Of a stretch of 40,370 nt of DNA, positions 21,661-32,227 are shown in pieces (the first letter of the stretch is position 1; each line of letters opens with the position of its first letter). The DNA comes from Priapulus caudatus (taxonomy: Eukaryota > Priapulida > Priapulimorpha > Priapulimorphida > Priapulidae). The stretch is from NCBI RefSeq assembly GCF_000485595.1, contig NW_014578645.1, forward strand, positions 22,677-63,046, written 5' to 3'. The notes below the pieces were generated by a model, which was not told the origin of the DNA, made no database searches, and saw nothing but the letters and a program-made list of their open reading frames with translations. Position numbers and translations under genes: made by a program.

Positions 21661-22440
21661 TTATCTCTCACTCGTATTTTTCAACGAACGCCGTAAATAG
21701 CCGCTGACGACTGCGCCACCTGACGGTAAGCCAGCGGACCTCCAATTAAGCAGCTTGCGCTCCATATTGACATGCCTAGCTTACACGCGCCAACGCGCCG
21801 TAATTTCTAGCGCGCTCAAAAGGCAGCCGAGAACCAAGCACAAAATTAGCAACGTGTTGTGTCAACCTAAACCCGGCAGCAACCTAATCCGGCATCATTC
21901 AAGCGAGCCGTCGCAATCGCAAAGCTCTGCCATTCAGCAGCGACGACGACGACGACGAGAAATGGCGAGAGTTGGTTCGTGGTTTACGTGTGCGCCCTCA
22001 TTATTAACGCCTCCCACGTTGGCGACGGCAGGACAAATAAAAGGTCCGTTATACTATACACATACACGCAGATCCCTTCTCAATGCGTAGTGTAGGCCTA
22101 TATATAAACATAAAGAAATAATGATTTTACTGTAGGTATTATTAGCTCTTGTATATATATATATATATATATACAATTTTATCTTCAAAATTAATTTCTG
22201 GATTGATGGTCATGTTATAGATAAACAGTGTTATCTTCAAAAGTTTTCTCTGGATTGACGTTCATGAGATGTGATCGGCTCGAAGTTGGGGAGAGTTTAT
22301 TTCAAAGTAAATGTAGGTTTAAATGTTTAGCTCGGTTTGAGATTTGGGGCGCATGCGCAGGGGGTGGAAATTCATACCGTACTGCCATACAGTATAGCAC
22401 ACGTGTAGTTTATAAACTGCAGATTGATTGATTCATGATC
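21661..22440. other. Unique segment with NRF1-like site; weak ORF
   Basis: Contains a 111-codon plus frame (21755-22090) of mixed composition with an Arg run from GAC triplets. It has no recognised domain, and a second ATG (GAGAAATGGCG, 21958) sits in good context. Two tandem about 50 bp units containing TTATCTTCAAAA and CTGGATTGA lie at 22178-22275. GCGCATGCGC, a full NRF1-type site, is at 22349-22358. It could be a promoter or first-exon region, but no transcript evidence can be drawn from sequence. Confidence 0.25.
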
Positions 22441-23127
22441 AATTTTTATTTCTTTATCCCCAGTTTTCTCATAATTTATGCGGCGCTATAATTATAGTGA
22501 AATCCCCACTGCCGATTTTACGATGTTAAGAAATGAATTACGTATAGTATACGATATCAGATGTATTATTTACGCAGTGGCGTGGGAAGTAGTAACCTAA
22601 TTAAGTCACGTTTCATCTTAACTTTAACTTTAATTACGTAATTAACGTGCGTACAGTGTATTAATTTACGTACGTATATACGTTACATGAGATATGCACC
22701 ATGATAATATATATATATATATATTTGATTGCATTTTCAATCGATCTACGTCAACTATTAGTAATTTAAAACACATTATGTAGATTATCGTAGCCACTAC
22801 ACTAGCGCCATCTATCATCACGCTACGACGATGCGAACCCAACACGTTGATTATTTTGCGATATACTTTGATTTATTGAATCATTAAAATTCCAAATTTC
22901 AATAATTCTCCTAGTAGTCGTTAGCAACACGCGTTGCGAATATGCTTTTTGATCTCATTTTTCAGCAATCGAGTTCACATTATCGGATTGCGTAAAATAT
23001 CCTTAACTCGCACAGAATTACTCACAACAAAACGTGAATAATTATGAAACCGCTAGCGTGGCGTGCCGAGCGGTAGATCATGCGAGCGTCTGCCCGATGT
23101 CACGTAGCAGACGATTACCACAGCGAC
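22441..23127. other. AT-rich unique DNA, no gene seen
   Basis: AT-rich sequence with a short AT array at 22706-22725 and GCGCCATCT at 22805-22813. No coding signal. Confidence 0.5.
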
Positions 23128-23525
23128 AGTGCGTGCGTGCGTGCGTGCGTGCGTGTGTGCGTGCGTACGTGCTTGATTGCGTGTGTGCGTGCGTACGTGT
23201 ATATACGTGCGTGTGCGCGTGCGTGCGTACGTGCATGTGAGCGTGCGCGGGCGCGTGTGTGTGCATGCGTGCGTGCGTATCGTGAAATTCCTGTGAGCAT
23301 CGAGTTTTCACATATTGTCACAGCACGCACGCACACGCACGCATGCACGCACGCACACGCTCCACTTCGCACTCACGCACAAACCTACGCTCGCACGCAC
23401 GCACACGCTCCACTTCGCACTCACGCACAAACCTATACGCACGCACGCACGCACACGCATGCATGCACGCACGCACAAACCTACGCTCGCACGCGCACAC
23501 GCACGCATGCACGCACGCACGCACA
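23128..23525. repeat. Inverted microsatellite pair GTGC / GCAC
   Basis: TGCG-type units (23128-23280), then a 42-base spacer, then the complementary CGCA-type units (23323-23525). The right arm holds three longer units with CTCCACTTCGCACTCACGCA or CAAACCTACGCTCGCACG. Long open frames on both strands are repeat translations. Confidence 0.92.
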
Positions 23526-23945
23526 ATATAACCTTTTGGGGCTTCGCTATCGGGAGGTGAACGTGACTGGGGATTAAGATCCTCCCGTTCCTCCACACAC
23601 GAAAGGAAGAAAAGTAAAGACCCCAGTGCTCGGAGTGGCAAGAGCCCCATCACCGCCGTTCGCGCGCCCTAATGCGTACGTACGCGCGGCACTACTTTCT
23701 TCGCACCGCACACTAATGTGTACGTACGCGCGGCACTACTTTCTTTGCTCAACATCTGTCATCACCACCGCCGCACCGAGACAGCGAGACACCTTTCCTT
23801 GACAGAGAGCACACCCCGCACACGCAGAACTAACACCCCATAATAACACACTCACAGCGACGCTTCATTTTTCACGACTGACAGACCGCTAATGACCGCT
23901 AACAACCCGTCGCGGGGGCAGACAAATTCGGTAAATGATAAGAAT
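23526..23945. other. Unique spacer with a 44 bp tandem pair
   Basis: Two units at 23671-23757 share GTACGTACGCGCGGCACTAC at a period of 44. The remainder is unremarkable sequence without a recognised frame. Confidence 0.6.
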
Positions 23946-24512
23946 GGTGGGCAAGAGCTAATCTGAGACGCCACTCCTGGAGCGATCTTCACACCGATGC
24001 CTCTCGCTGGCAATTAGTGTGAAGAGGTGATGCGACACTGGCGCCATCTCTCGGTCGCTAGTGGAACTGCGGTGTTCGCGGGGGCGCTGTAAACAAGTCG
24101 GTGGTCGCGTCATGATATATAGGTGTGTATTGGCGACGTTGAAATATTGGTGGTGTCGCAAGGTTGCCGATGCGTGAAGCTCCATTTGCGATATTTTCAG
24201 TGTTTATATAATATGCGATGCGATCTACATGTAACGCACCACACACACACGCACTCACACGCACACACGCACGCACACGGTGGGCAAGAGCTAATCTGAG
24301 ACGCCACTCCTGGAGCGATCTTCACACCGATGCCTCTCGCTGGCAATTAGTGTGAAGAGGTGATGCGACACTGGCGCCATCTCTCGGTCGCTAGTGGAAC
24401 TGCGGTGTTCGCGGGGGCGCTGTAAACAAGTCGGTGGTCGCGTCATGATATATAGGTGTGTATAGGCGATGTTGAAATATTCGTGGTGTCGCAAGGTTGC
24501 CGATGCGTGAAG
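23946..24512. repeat. 333 bp tandem unit (satellite-like), cut by gap
   Basis: GGTGGGCAAGAGC begins at 23946 and again at 24279. The second unit is visible for 234 bp and differs by about three substitutions and no indels. Each unit ends in a CA/CG microsatellite tail, and the sequence after the N gap starts in the same kind of tail. Confidence 0.93.
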
Positions 24513-25369
24513 NNNNNNNNNNNNNNNNNNNNNNNNNNNNNNNNNNNNNNNNNNNNNNNNNNNNNNNNNNNNNNNNNNNNNNNNNNNNNNNNNNNNNNNN
24601 NNNNNNNNNNNNNNNNNNNNNNNNNNNNNNNNNNNNNNNNNNNNNNNNNNNNNNNNNNNNNNNNNNNNNNNNNNNNNNNNNNNNNNNNNNNNNNNNNNNN
24701 NNNNNNNNNNNNNNNNNNNNNNNNNNNNNNNNNNNNNNNNNNNNNNNNNNNNNNNNNNNNNNNNNNNNNNNNNNNNNNNNNNNNNNNNNNNNNNNNNNNN
24801 NNNNNNNNNNNNNNNNNNNNNNNNNNNNNNNNNNNNNNNNNNNNNNNNNNNNNNNNNNNNNNNNNNNNNNNNNNNNNNNNNNNNNNNNNNNNNNNNNNNN
24901 NNNNNNNNNNNNNNNNNNNNNNNNNNNNNNNNNNNNNNNNNNNNNNNNNNNNNNNNNNNNNNNNNNNNNNNNNNNNNNNNNNNNNNNNNNNNNNNNNNNN
25001 NNNNNNNNNNNNNNNNNNNNNNNNNNNNNNNNNNNNNNNNNNNNNNNNNNNNNNNNNNNNNNNNNNNNNNNNNNNNNNNNNNNNNNNNNNNNNNNNNNNN
25101 NNNNNNNNNNNNNNNNNNNNNNNNNNNNNNNNNNNNNNNNNNNNNNNNNNNNNNNNNNNNNNNNNNNNNNNNNNNNNNNNNNNNNNNNNNNNNNNNNNNN
25201 NNNNNNNNNNNNNNNNNNNNNNNNNNNNNNNNNNNNNNNNNNNNNNNNNNNNNNNNNNNNNNNNNNNNNNNNNNNNNNNNNNNNNNNNNNNNNNNNNNNN
25301 NNNNNNNNNNNNNNNNNNNNNNNNNNNNNNNNNNNNNNNNNNNNNNNNNNNNNNNNNNNNNNNNNNNNN
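24513..25369. other. Assembly gap (857 N)
   Basis: Open frames reported across this gap would be meaningless. It probably replaces further 333 bp units. Confidence 0.98.
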
Positions 25370-25469
25370 CACACACGCACGCACGCACACACGCACGCAC
25401 ACACACATACACGCACACACGCACACATGCACACATACACGCACGGACGCGCGCACACACGCGCACACG

Positions 25470-25512
<43 letters not shown>
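25370..25512. repeat. CA/CG microsatellite
   Basis: CACACGCACG mixture ending in a pure CA run. Confidence 0.95.
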
Positions 25513-25519
<7 letters not shown>

Positions 25520-25800
25520 GATATGACCGAAAACCGACAAATCAGGAGTAAATCTCTCAGCTATAAGCTGCGTAAGCGGCTGTACAAATATAAACCATTT
25601 ATTTTGTGCAGATTAAGGCACCGCGGCGGGTAAAGTTTGCAAAGCGAAGAAAGAAGCGGTAAGAGGTCGGAGACCCTCGTGAGAGACATTCTCGCGTGAA
25701 AACACGAGATCATGGCCTGTACATCATCAGACACATGTACAAGCAGCGTATAGTTGAATTGCTGCACGAGTGTTTTCCTGCTGCTGTATGCTGCCGAGCT
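25513..25800. other. Unique spacer, no gene seen
   Basis: Mixed sequence between arrays. A plus frame opening at 25696 passes into the 9 bp array below. Confidence 0.45.
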
Positions 25801-26072
25801 GTATCTGCGGTATCTGCTGTATTTGCTGTATCTGCTGTATCTGCTGTATCTGCTGTATCTGCGGTATCTGCTGTATCTGCTGTATCTGCTGTATCTGCTG
25901 TATCTGCTGTATCTGCTGTATCTGCTGTATCTGCTGTATCTGCTGTATCTGCTGTATCTGCTGTATCTGCTGTATCTGCTGTATCTGCTGTATCTGCTGC
26001 TGTATCTGCTGTATCTGCTGTATCTGCTGTATCTGATGTATCTGCTGCTGTATCTGCTGTATCTGCTGTATG
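25801..26072. repeat. 9 bp tandem repeat, about 30 units
   Basis: Unit TATCTGCTG, with GCGG variants near the left end and occasional 12 bp units (extra CTG). All unit lengths are multiples of three, so every frame stays open: Val-Ser-Ala, Tyr-Leu-Leu and Cys-Ile-Cys on plus, Thr-Ala-Asp on minus. The 323-codon frame 25696-26667 is this array plus the next one. Confidence 0.95.
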
Positions 26073-26144
26073 CTCTGCCAATATGTGCCGAGAGCTTAGC
26101 GTGTGGATACTATTGTTTGTCTCCTGTAGTCATTTCCTTCCAGA

Positions 26145-26605
26145 AAAAAACCTCCCCCTCTCCTCCTCTTCCTGCTCCCCCCTACTTTCCTTCTTTCCCT
26201 GTCCTTCTCCTTCCCCTGCCCTTCTCCTTCTCCCCTGCCCTTCCCCTGCCCTTCTCCTCCTCCCCTGCCCTTCTCCTCCTCTCCATCTCCTTCGCCCCTT
26301 GCCCTTCTCCTTTTCCCCTCTCCTTCACTTCACCTTCTCCTTCTGCCCCATCTCCTTCTCCTTCTCCCCTTCTCCTCCTCCCCTCTCCTTCACTTTACCT
26401 TCTCCTTCTGCCCCTCTCCTTCTCCTCCTCCCCATCTCCTTCGCCCCCTGCCCTTCTCCTCCTCCCCTCTCCTTCACTTCACCTTCTCCTTCTGCCCCTC
26501 TCCTTCTCCTCCTCCTCTCTCCTTCACTTCTCCTTCTCCTTCTCCCCTTCTCCTCCTTCCCTCTCCTTCACTTTACCTTCTCCCCTCTCCTTCTCCTCCT
26601 CCTTG
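26145..26605. repeat. CCTTCT polypyrimidine minisatellite
   Basis: Pyrimidine-only units with words such as CTCCTTCACTTCACCTTCTC recurring every 60-90 bp. Pro-Ser frames are repeat translations. Confidence 0.93.
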
Positions 26606-26939
26606 CCGATATTATTGCTTCCATTCACGCTTGCCTCCTAGATTGGATCCGGAGGATATGTATGTAGAATAGTAAATATGTATGTATGTACGTAGAATCG
26701 GGAGTAAATATATCGTTACGCCTATTATTAGCCCTCTCTTGTTGTCTGAGCATATATCCGGGGGATATGCGATACTAGTAACCACAGCGTAAGACGTTAG
26801 AGTGATGTGTGCTGGAGGCGTTTCACCTTGAGGCTGGCAGGCTGGCAGACGCCTTCTGCTGAGAATGCATTTCAGTCGAATTGCTGCGGCTTTGGTGGTA
26901 GTGTTAAGAAGCTGTGACCATATATAACGCTGGGTGCCC
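26606..26939. other. Unique spacer, no gene seen
   Basis: Includes a TATG run (26660-26690), two CATATATCC/GGATATGC words and a GGCGT...ACGCC inverted repeat around 26817-26853. No recognised frame. Confidence 0.45.
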
Positions 26940-27112
26940 CGCACACGCACACACATACGCGCGCGCACGCACACACACACGCACACGCACACAAACACGC
27001 GCGCACACGCACACACACGCACACGCACACACACACACGCGCTCACGCACACACACACGCGCGCGCACGCACACACACGCGCACACGCACACACNGAGAG
27101 AGAGAGAGAGCA
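26940..27112. repeat. CA/CG then GA microsatellite, single N between
   Basis: CACGCA mixture up to a single N at 27095, then a short GA run. The N suggests an unresolved join between two arrays. Confidence 0.95.
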
Positions 27113-27539
27113 GCGGCATCGGCGGAGAGATGTTAGAACATCAGATGTGTAACGACACGGACACGGTGGCGGCCCCGGTGACACGGCTGATTTATGACAC
27201 TCATATGCCGACGTGTCGCGGCTTCCTGGAACGCACGTAATACGCGCACGGTCATCGTCGGCTGTTGCGTCATCGTCGGCTGTTTCGTCAGGGACTGTTG
27301 CGTCGCCGGCAATCGCAGGCCGTAACCGACGCTGACGCAACATTGCGGAACCGGAAACGTCGGGGCGGCACGGGGGCTAATCTGTTTACGGGGCGCGCTG
27401 CGGAAGTGAGCGTATGTTGTCGCACCTGCTCGTCACGCACAGGTAAGATGAATATTGATGAGCATGCAGCAGCAGCAGCTGCTGACCGTGATTACAGGAC
27501 GTGATGTAACCAGATACGCTGGTTATAAGGTGGAGGTAA
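27113..27539. other. CpG-rich unique segment
   Basis: Unmethylated-island-like CpG density. It has two tandem 18 bp units (TCATCGTCGGCTGTT) near 27254-27290, a CAGCAGCAGCAGCTGCTG near-palindrome (27466-27483) and a good 5' splice-site word CAG|GTAAGA near 27440. Frames on both strands are open but unrecognised. It is a possible promoter or first exon. Confidence 0.25.
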
Positions 27540-28545
27540 TTGGGGGCGGGGCGGAGGGCAGGGGAGGGAGAAAGCGGGGGCGGAGGAGGGAGAGAGCGGG
27601 GCAGGGGAGGGAGAGAGCGAGGGCGGAGGGCAGGGGAGGGAGAGAGCGGGGGCGGAGGGCAGGGGAGGGAGAGAGCGATGGGCGGAGGAGGGAGAGAGCG
27701 AGGGCGGAGGCAAGAGGGAGAGAGACGGGGCGAGAGGAGAAAGCGGGGCGAGGCAGGGAGGGAGAGAGCGAGGCGAGGCAGGAGGGAAAGAGAGGCGGAG
27801 GGCAGGGGAGGGAGAGAGCGCGAGGCAGGAGGAGAGAGAGCGGGGCGGGAGGAACATAGCGGAGGGCAGTGAGAGAGAGCGGGCGGATGGATCAGGGGAA
27901 GGGAAGAGAGGGCGGAGGCAGGGGAGGGAGGAGAGCGCGGCGAAGGCAGAGGGAGGGAGAGAGAGCGGGCGGAGAGGAGAGAGAAGGAAGGCGGAGCAGG
28001 CAAGAGAGAGCGGGAGCGAGGCAGGAGAGGGAAGAGAGGGCGAGGCAGGGAGGAGAGAGCGGGCGGAGGGAGGAGGAGGGAGAGAGCGGGGAGGCGAGAA
28101 GGAAGTAAAGCGGGCGAGGATAGGGGAGGGAGACAGCGGAGCGGAAGGAGAGCAGGGCAGGAGAGAAGCGGGGACGAGGGCAAGGAGGAAGAGAGCGCGG
28201 AGAAGCGGCAAGGGAGGAGAAGAGCGGGCGGAGAGGAAGAAAGACGGGGCGGAGGGAGAGGGGAGGAAGAGACGGGAGGGATGGGCCAGAGGCAGGGAGA
28301 AGAGAGGAGGGAGACGAGGGAGGAGAAGGCGGGGTCGGAGGAGCAAGGTGAGCGAGAGAGCGGGGCGGAGGAGAAGGCAGGCGGAGCAGGGGAGGGAGAA
28401 GCGAGGACGGAGGGCAGGGCGAGGGAGACGGACGGGCGTAGGGCAGGGAGGGAGAGAGCTGGGTGCGGAGGAAGTAGAGCGAAGGCGGGCGGAGGGGAGC
28501 GGTGCGGGGGGAGGAAGGCAAGGGCGGACGCACGCGAGCCGGGAG
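27540..28545. repeat. G-rich purine minisatellite, about 1 kb
   Basis: Units of about 29 bp built from GGCGGAGGGCAGGGGAGGGA and GAGAGCGG. They are regular at the left and increasingly irregular to the right. The 437-codon and 369-codon minus frames (Pro, Ser and Leu) are translations of it. Confidence 0.95.
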
Positions 28546-29064
28546 AAGGACGAAGCGGAGATGAACACGGGACTGCGGACTGTACCCGAAGAGAAGAACA
28601 CAGCGGAGCGTCAGTCGTCATCACGTCCTCATCATTCAAATAGCGTGAGAAGTATGAGACAGGACCGATAAACAGCACGCGCGGGGGAGTGGCACGCACT
28701 CACAACCCACGTCCATCCTGCCTCTTAATCGAGTTCTACAAAATAACAGTCATTTGCCTAATCGGAGAAAATACTCGACCTAACGAGACAACGATTGCGT
28801 GGAAGAGAAACTAGAGACACACCGGAGCGCCCCAGCCAGGCGAAGAGAGTTGGAGGAGGCAGGAGATAGGAGGAGGAGTAAAGACAGGAGGAGGAGGAGG
28901 AGGAGGATATTTTATATATCGGGGAATTCGTGGCGAGTCACGTACGCATCCAAGGGTAAGTGCGCTCGCGTGTGCAGGCGGCACATACTGACCCTTTCAT
29001 GTCGGCTCGTTATAGCTGCGCGTGTTAAGTAGTGCAACACGTAGACGTACACATCGATCAATAC
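28546..29064 (+). other. Unique segment, possible exon end at 28953
   Basis: A 77-codon plus frame (28799-29032) begins MEEKLETHRS, runs through an Arg block made by AGG repeats, and contains [18 protein letters not shown] before CCAAGG|GTAAGT, a strong 5' splice-site word near 28953. No domain is recognised and no partner exon is found, so this is a weak hint only. Confidence 0.15.
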
Positions 29065-30130
29065 ACGGATGGATGGATGGATGGAATGGATGGATGGATG
29101 GATGGATGGATGATGGATCATGGACTGATGATGGATGCGATGGATGGAGGGATGGATAGATGGATGGAGACGATGAATAGGATGGATGGATGGATGGAAG
29201 ATGGATGAATGGAGGATGAGTGGATCGGATGGATGATGGAATGATGGACTAGAATGGATGGATGGATGGATGAAATCGCGATGGAGTGGATGATGGATGG
29301 TATGGAGTGGACTGGATGGAATGGATGGATACGATGAATGAGTGGAATGATATGGATTGATGGATGATGGATGATGATGGATGAGATGGATGGAGGGATG
29401 GATGGATGGAATGATGATGGACTGGATGGATGAATGGAATGATAGAGTGCGATGAGGATGATGAATGATGGATCTGATGGATGGACTGGATGGAATAGGA
29501 TGATGATGGAGGATATTGGATGGATGATGGATGGATGATGATGGGATGGATGGAGGATGTATGGATGATGGATGAAGGATGGATGGAGAGGACTGATGGA
29601 TGGATGGATGGATGTATGGATTGATGAGGATGATGGATGGATGGATGGATGGACATGGATGGATGACTGGATGATGGATGGATGATGTGAATGGATGGAG
29701 GACTGGATGGAATGGATTGATGGATGGATGGCATGATGGAATGGATCGATGGATGGATGACTTATGGGATTGGAAGGATGTGAAATGAAGATGGCTGATG
29801 TGATGGATGGATGGATGATGATGGATGGATGTGATGGATGATGGATGGATGGGTGATGATGTGGAGGATGGATGATAAGATGGATGCGATCAGATGATGA
29901 TGGATGATGGATGGATACATGACGATGGAGGATGATAGGTTGGTGGATGGAATGATGATTGATGATAGGTGGATGATGGATGATGGAATGAGATGGATGG
30001 ATCGCAGGATCATGCTATGCGGGTGATAGATAGATGGATGGATTAAATGGATGTAATGAGATTGCATGTATGGTTTGAGATAATGATGGATGGATGGATG
30101 GGTGGGTGGATGGATGGATGGATAGATTAA
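29065..30130. repeat. GATG tetranucleotide array, about 1.07 kb
   Basis: GGAT/GATG units, perfect at the edges (29068-29110 and 30085-30125) and full of one-base slips inside. His-Pro-Ser-Ile frames on minus are repeat translations. Confidence 0.96.
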
Positions 30131-30290
30131 TGAATTACAAAGATAACTAACTAGGTAACAAACTACTGAATAGATAACGGATAGCGCAGTGACCTCAAAC
30201 TAACGTACTTATCATCGTAATTTAACGCAGTTTGTACAAGCAAGTCTATTATACAACCTAATATGCTTGAAGGTCGTTGCTCCAGCCACC

Positions 30291-30309
30291 ATGCACTTCA
30301 CCCAGGACG
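30291..30309 (+). other. Possible short first coding exon
   Basis: GCCACCATG is an ideal initiation context. The frame reads MHFTQD and reaches a strong donor, G|GTAAGT, at 30310. The only nearby acceptor-like site that keeps phase is at 31035 (TTTATCTTCAG). It would give ELPTARNLATNKLSTGCV and a stop at 31101-31103, with the CAGG array as intron. The product would be only about 28 residues and unrecognised. Confidence 0.15.
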
Positions 30310-30449
30310 GTAAGTAATCACATAAAAGACGCCAGGGGAATCATCGCCTACCACTTCCTGCATATCGAATGAACAGCAGGTCTAAAGATAATCTTGAAAT
30401 ACGGACCGTGACGAGTGCTATCGCTCGCCCATCCGAGACGCGTGGGAAC

Positions 30450-30965
30450 GGCCAGCGCCAGGCAGGCAGGCATGCAGAGCAGGCAGCACAGGCAGGCAGG
30501 GCGGCAGCGAGACAGGCAGCAGGCAGGCAGGAGCAGACAGGCAGGTCAGTGATCTGGCAGGGCAGGCAAGGCAGGCAGCAGGCAGGCAGGCAGAGCAGGT
30601 CAGGCAGGCAAGCAGGTAGGTGCAGGCAGGCAGGCAGGCAAGCAGGCAAGGCAAGCAGGACAGCAGGCAGGAGTACGCAGCAGGTAAGCAGGCAGGTAGG
30701 CAGGCAGGCCAGGCAGCAGCAGGCAGGTGCATGCAGGTAGGCAGCAAGCAGGCAGAACAGGCAGGCAGGCAAGGCAGGCAGGCAGGCAGGCAGGCAAGGC
30801 CGCAAGGCAGGCCGCAGGCAGACAGCAAGCAGCAAGCATAAGCAGGATAGGCAGGCAACGCAGGCAGAGCCGGCAGGGCCAAGAGCAAGCAGGCAAAGCA
30901 GGCAGGCACGCAGCATGAGCAGCAGCAGGCAGGCAGGGCAGAGGAGACAGGCAAGCAGCAGGTTC
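30450..30965. repeat. CAGG tetranucleotide array, about 0.5 kb
   Basis: GCAGGCAG units with AAGCA and ACAG slips. The Ala-Cys-Leu-Pro and Gln-Ala-Gly-Arg frames are repeat translations. Confidence 0.96.
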
Positions 30966-31199
30966 ATAGGCTGCAGGCAGTGGACAGCGATATGCGCCGA
31001 ACATCCTGTGATGTGGAGTAATAGTTTATCTTCAGAGCTGCCTACGGCTCGAAATCTAGCAACCAATAAGCTATCTACAGGATGTGTACTAGCGGGCCGC
31101 TAACCCGCTAACCTAAGGTCCTGTGATTTATTTGTGGTAATAAATCTTATAGTGTCTTTGTGCTGCGTGCGATAGATAATTCCGCGGTTAGGGACCTTG
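30966..31199. other. Unique spacer, no firm gene
   Basis: Holds the acceptor-like TTTATCTTCAG (to 31035) and the short open stretch after it. No other signal. Confidence 0.4.
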
Positions 31200-31860
31200 C
31201 ATGCGCGCAGATATCTTATATATCTCCATGCGCGCAGATATCTTATATATCTCCATGCGCGCAGATATCTTATATATCTCCATGCGCGCCATAATCTATA
31301 CACTCTCCATGCGCGCAGAATAATCTTGATATAGCTCCAAATGCCGCAGATATGCCTCATATATCTACCAGTGCGCGCGATATGTTCATATATGCGTCCA
31401 TGCGCGCAATATCTATATATTCTCCTACTGCGCTCGCAGAGTATCTATATGAACTCCCATAGCGCGCAGAGGTACTATATATCTCCATAGCGCGCTAGAT
31501 ATCTATATACGCATCCATGCGGCGCAGATATCTTATATATCTCTAGTGCGGCGCAGAATAACTTTATAAAGTTCGCTCCGCCCCCTCAATCGCGCAGATA
31601 ACTCTTAATAGTTCTCCATGGCGCAGATATCGTATAATATCTCTATGCGGCGCGAGATAACTTATATAGTCTTCCATGCGCGCAGATATTTCCTTATATA
31701 TCTCGCGATGCGCGCAGACTATCTATACTATCTCCATGACGGCAGATATCTCCTATATCGCCATGCGGCGCAAGATATCTATACTATCTGCCATGGCGAG
31801 CAGAATAATCTTACTAGTATCGTCTATCCGCATATACTTATATTATCTCTATGCGAGATC
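31200..31860. repeat. 27 bp minisatellite, about 24 units
   Basis: Unit made of CATGCGCGCAGATATC plus TTATATATCTC. The first three units (31200-31280) are identical. Later ones accumulate one- and two-base indels but keep the spacing. Each unit contains GCGCGC and GATATC self-complementary words. The minus frame YIRYLRAWR is the translation of a 27 bp unit. Confidence 0.95.
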
Positions 31861-32104
31861 GTTAAGTTGAAGTGAAACTCGCACTTCTGACATTAGTCAT
31901 GGCGTAAAGGTATTATCTTGATATATTAATTATAAAACATATACTATAATATATATATATAAATATTATAATATATACATAATATATATACTAGTATATA
32001 TTACTGACTATATTAGTATAGTATAATAATAGATATAGTCCATTTATAATTAAACTAATACATAAATTGTAACATGATTCACGCGATCCTAGGCGATATG
32101 TGGT
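31861..32104. other. AT-rich spacer, no gene seen
   Basis: Mostly TATATA-type DNA at 31915-32060 with interrupted AT runs. Confidence 0.6.
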
Positions 32105-32227
32105 TTAAGTATGCATTTGCCCGAATTTCGTACCTTGGAACAGGCATTTTCTTAAATGTGTCAGTTCGGCTTCTGTAACATTTAACAAATCGATGCCGCT
32201 CATTTGGCGGCCACTACAAGTAAACGC
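32105..32227 (-). CDS. Possible minus-strand exon (downstream)
   Basis: On the minus strand an acceptor-like CACTTCTCAG ends at 32228 and is followed by an open frame of mixed composition: AFTCSGRQMSGIDLLNVTEA, then ELTHLRKCLFQGTKFGQMHT and a stop at 32105-32107. A donor-like AAG|GTACGA also occurs at 32133, so the exon may end earlier. The composition looks like real protein and not like repeat. The reading phase does not match the upstream candidate exon (32478-32903) as sequenced, so linking the two needs a frame error or another exon. No family is recognised. Confidence 0.22.
   Translation of the reverse strand, partial: AFTCSGRQMSGIDLLNVTEAELTHLRKCLFQGTKFGQMHT

Noticed and set aside
24291-25633. 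Long open frames of 350-405 codons
   Set aside because: They consist mostly of the 857-N gap read as unknown residues, with CA-repeat ends.
25696-26667. 323-codon plus-strand frame
   Set aside because: Made of the 9 bp array and the CCTTCT tract; no non-repetitive domain.
27386-28699. 437-codon minus-strand open frame (and a 369-codon one overlapping)
   Set aside because: Pure Pro/Ser/Leu translation of a 29 bp purine minisatellite; several overlapping frames are open at once.
29249-30067. His-Pro-Ser-Ile open frames on minus strand
   Set aside because: Direct translation of the GATG tetranucleotide array.
30341-31066. 241-codon Cys/Leu/Ala/Pro-rich minus frame
   Set aside because: Mostly translation of the CAGG array; Cys spacing follows the repeat period and is not a disulfide pattern.
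31200-31860. CRISPR-like array
   Set aside because: The 27 bp units are directly adjacent with no spacers, in an animal-type genomic context; it is a minisatellite.
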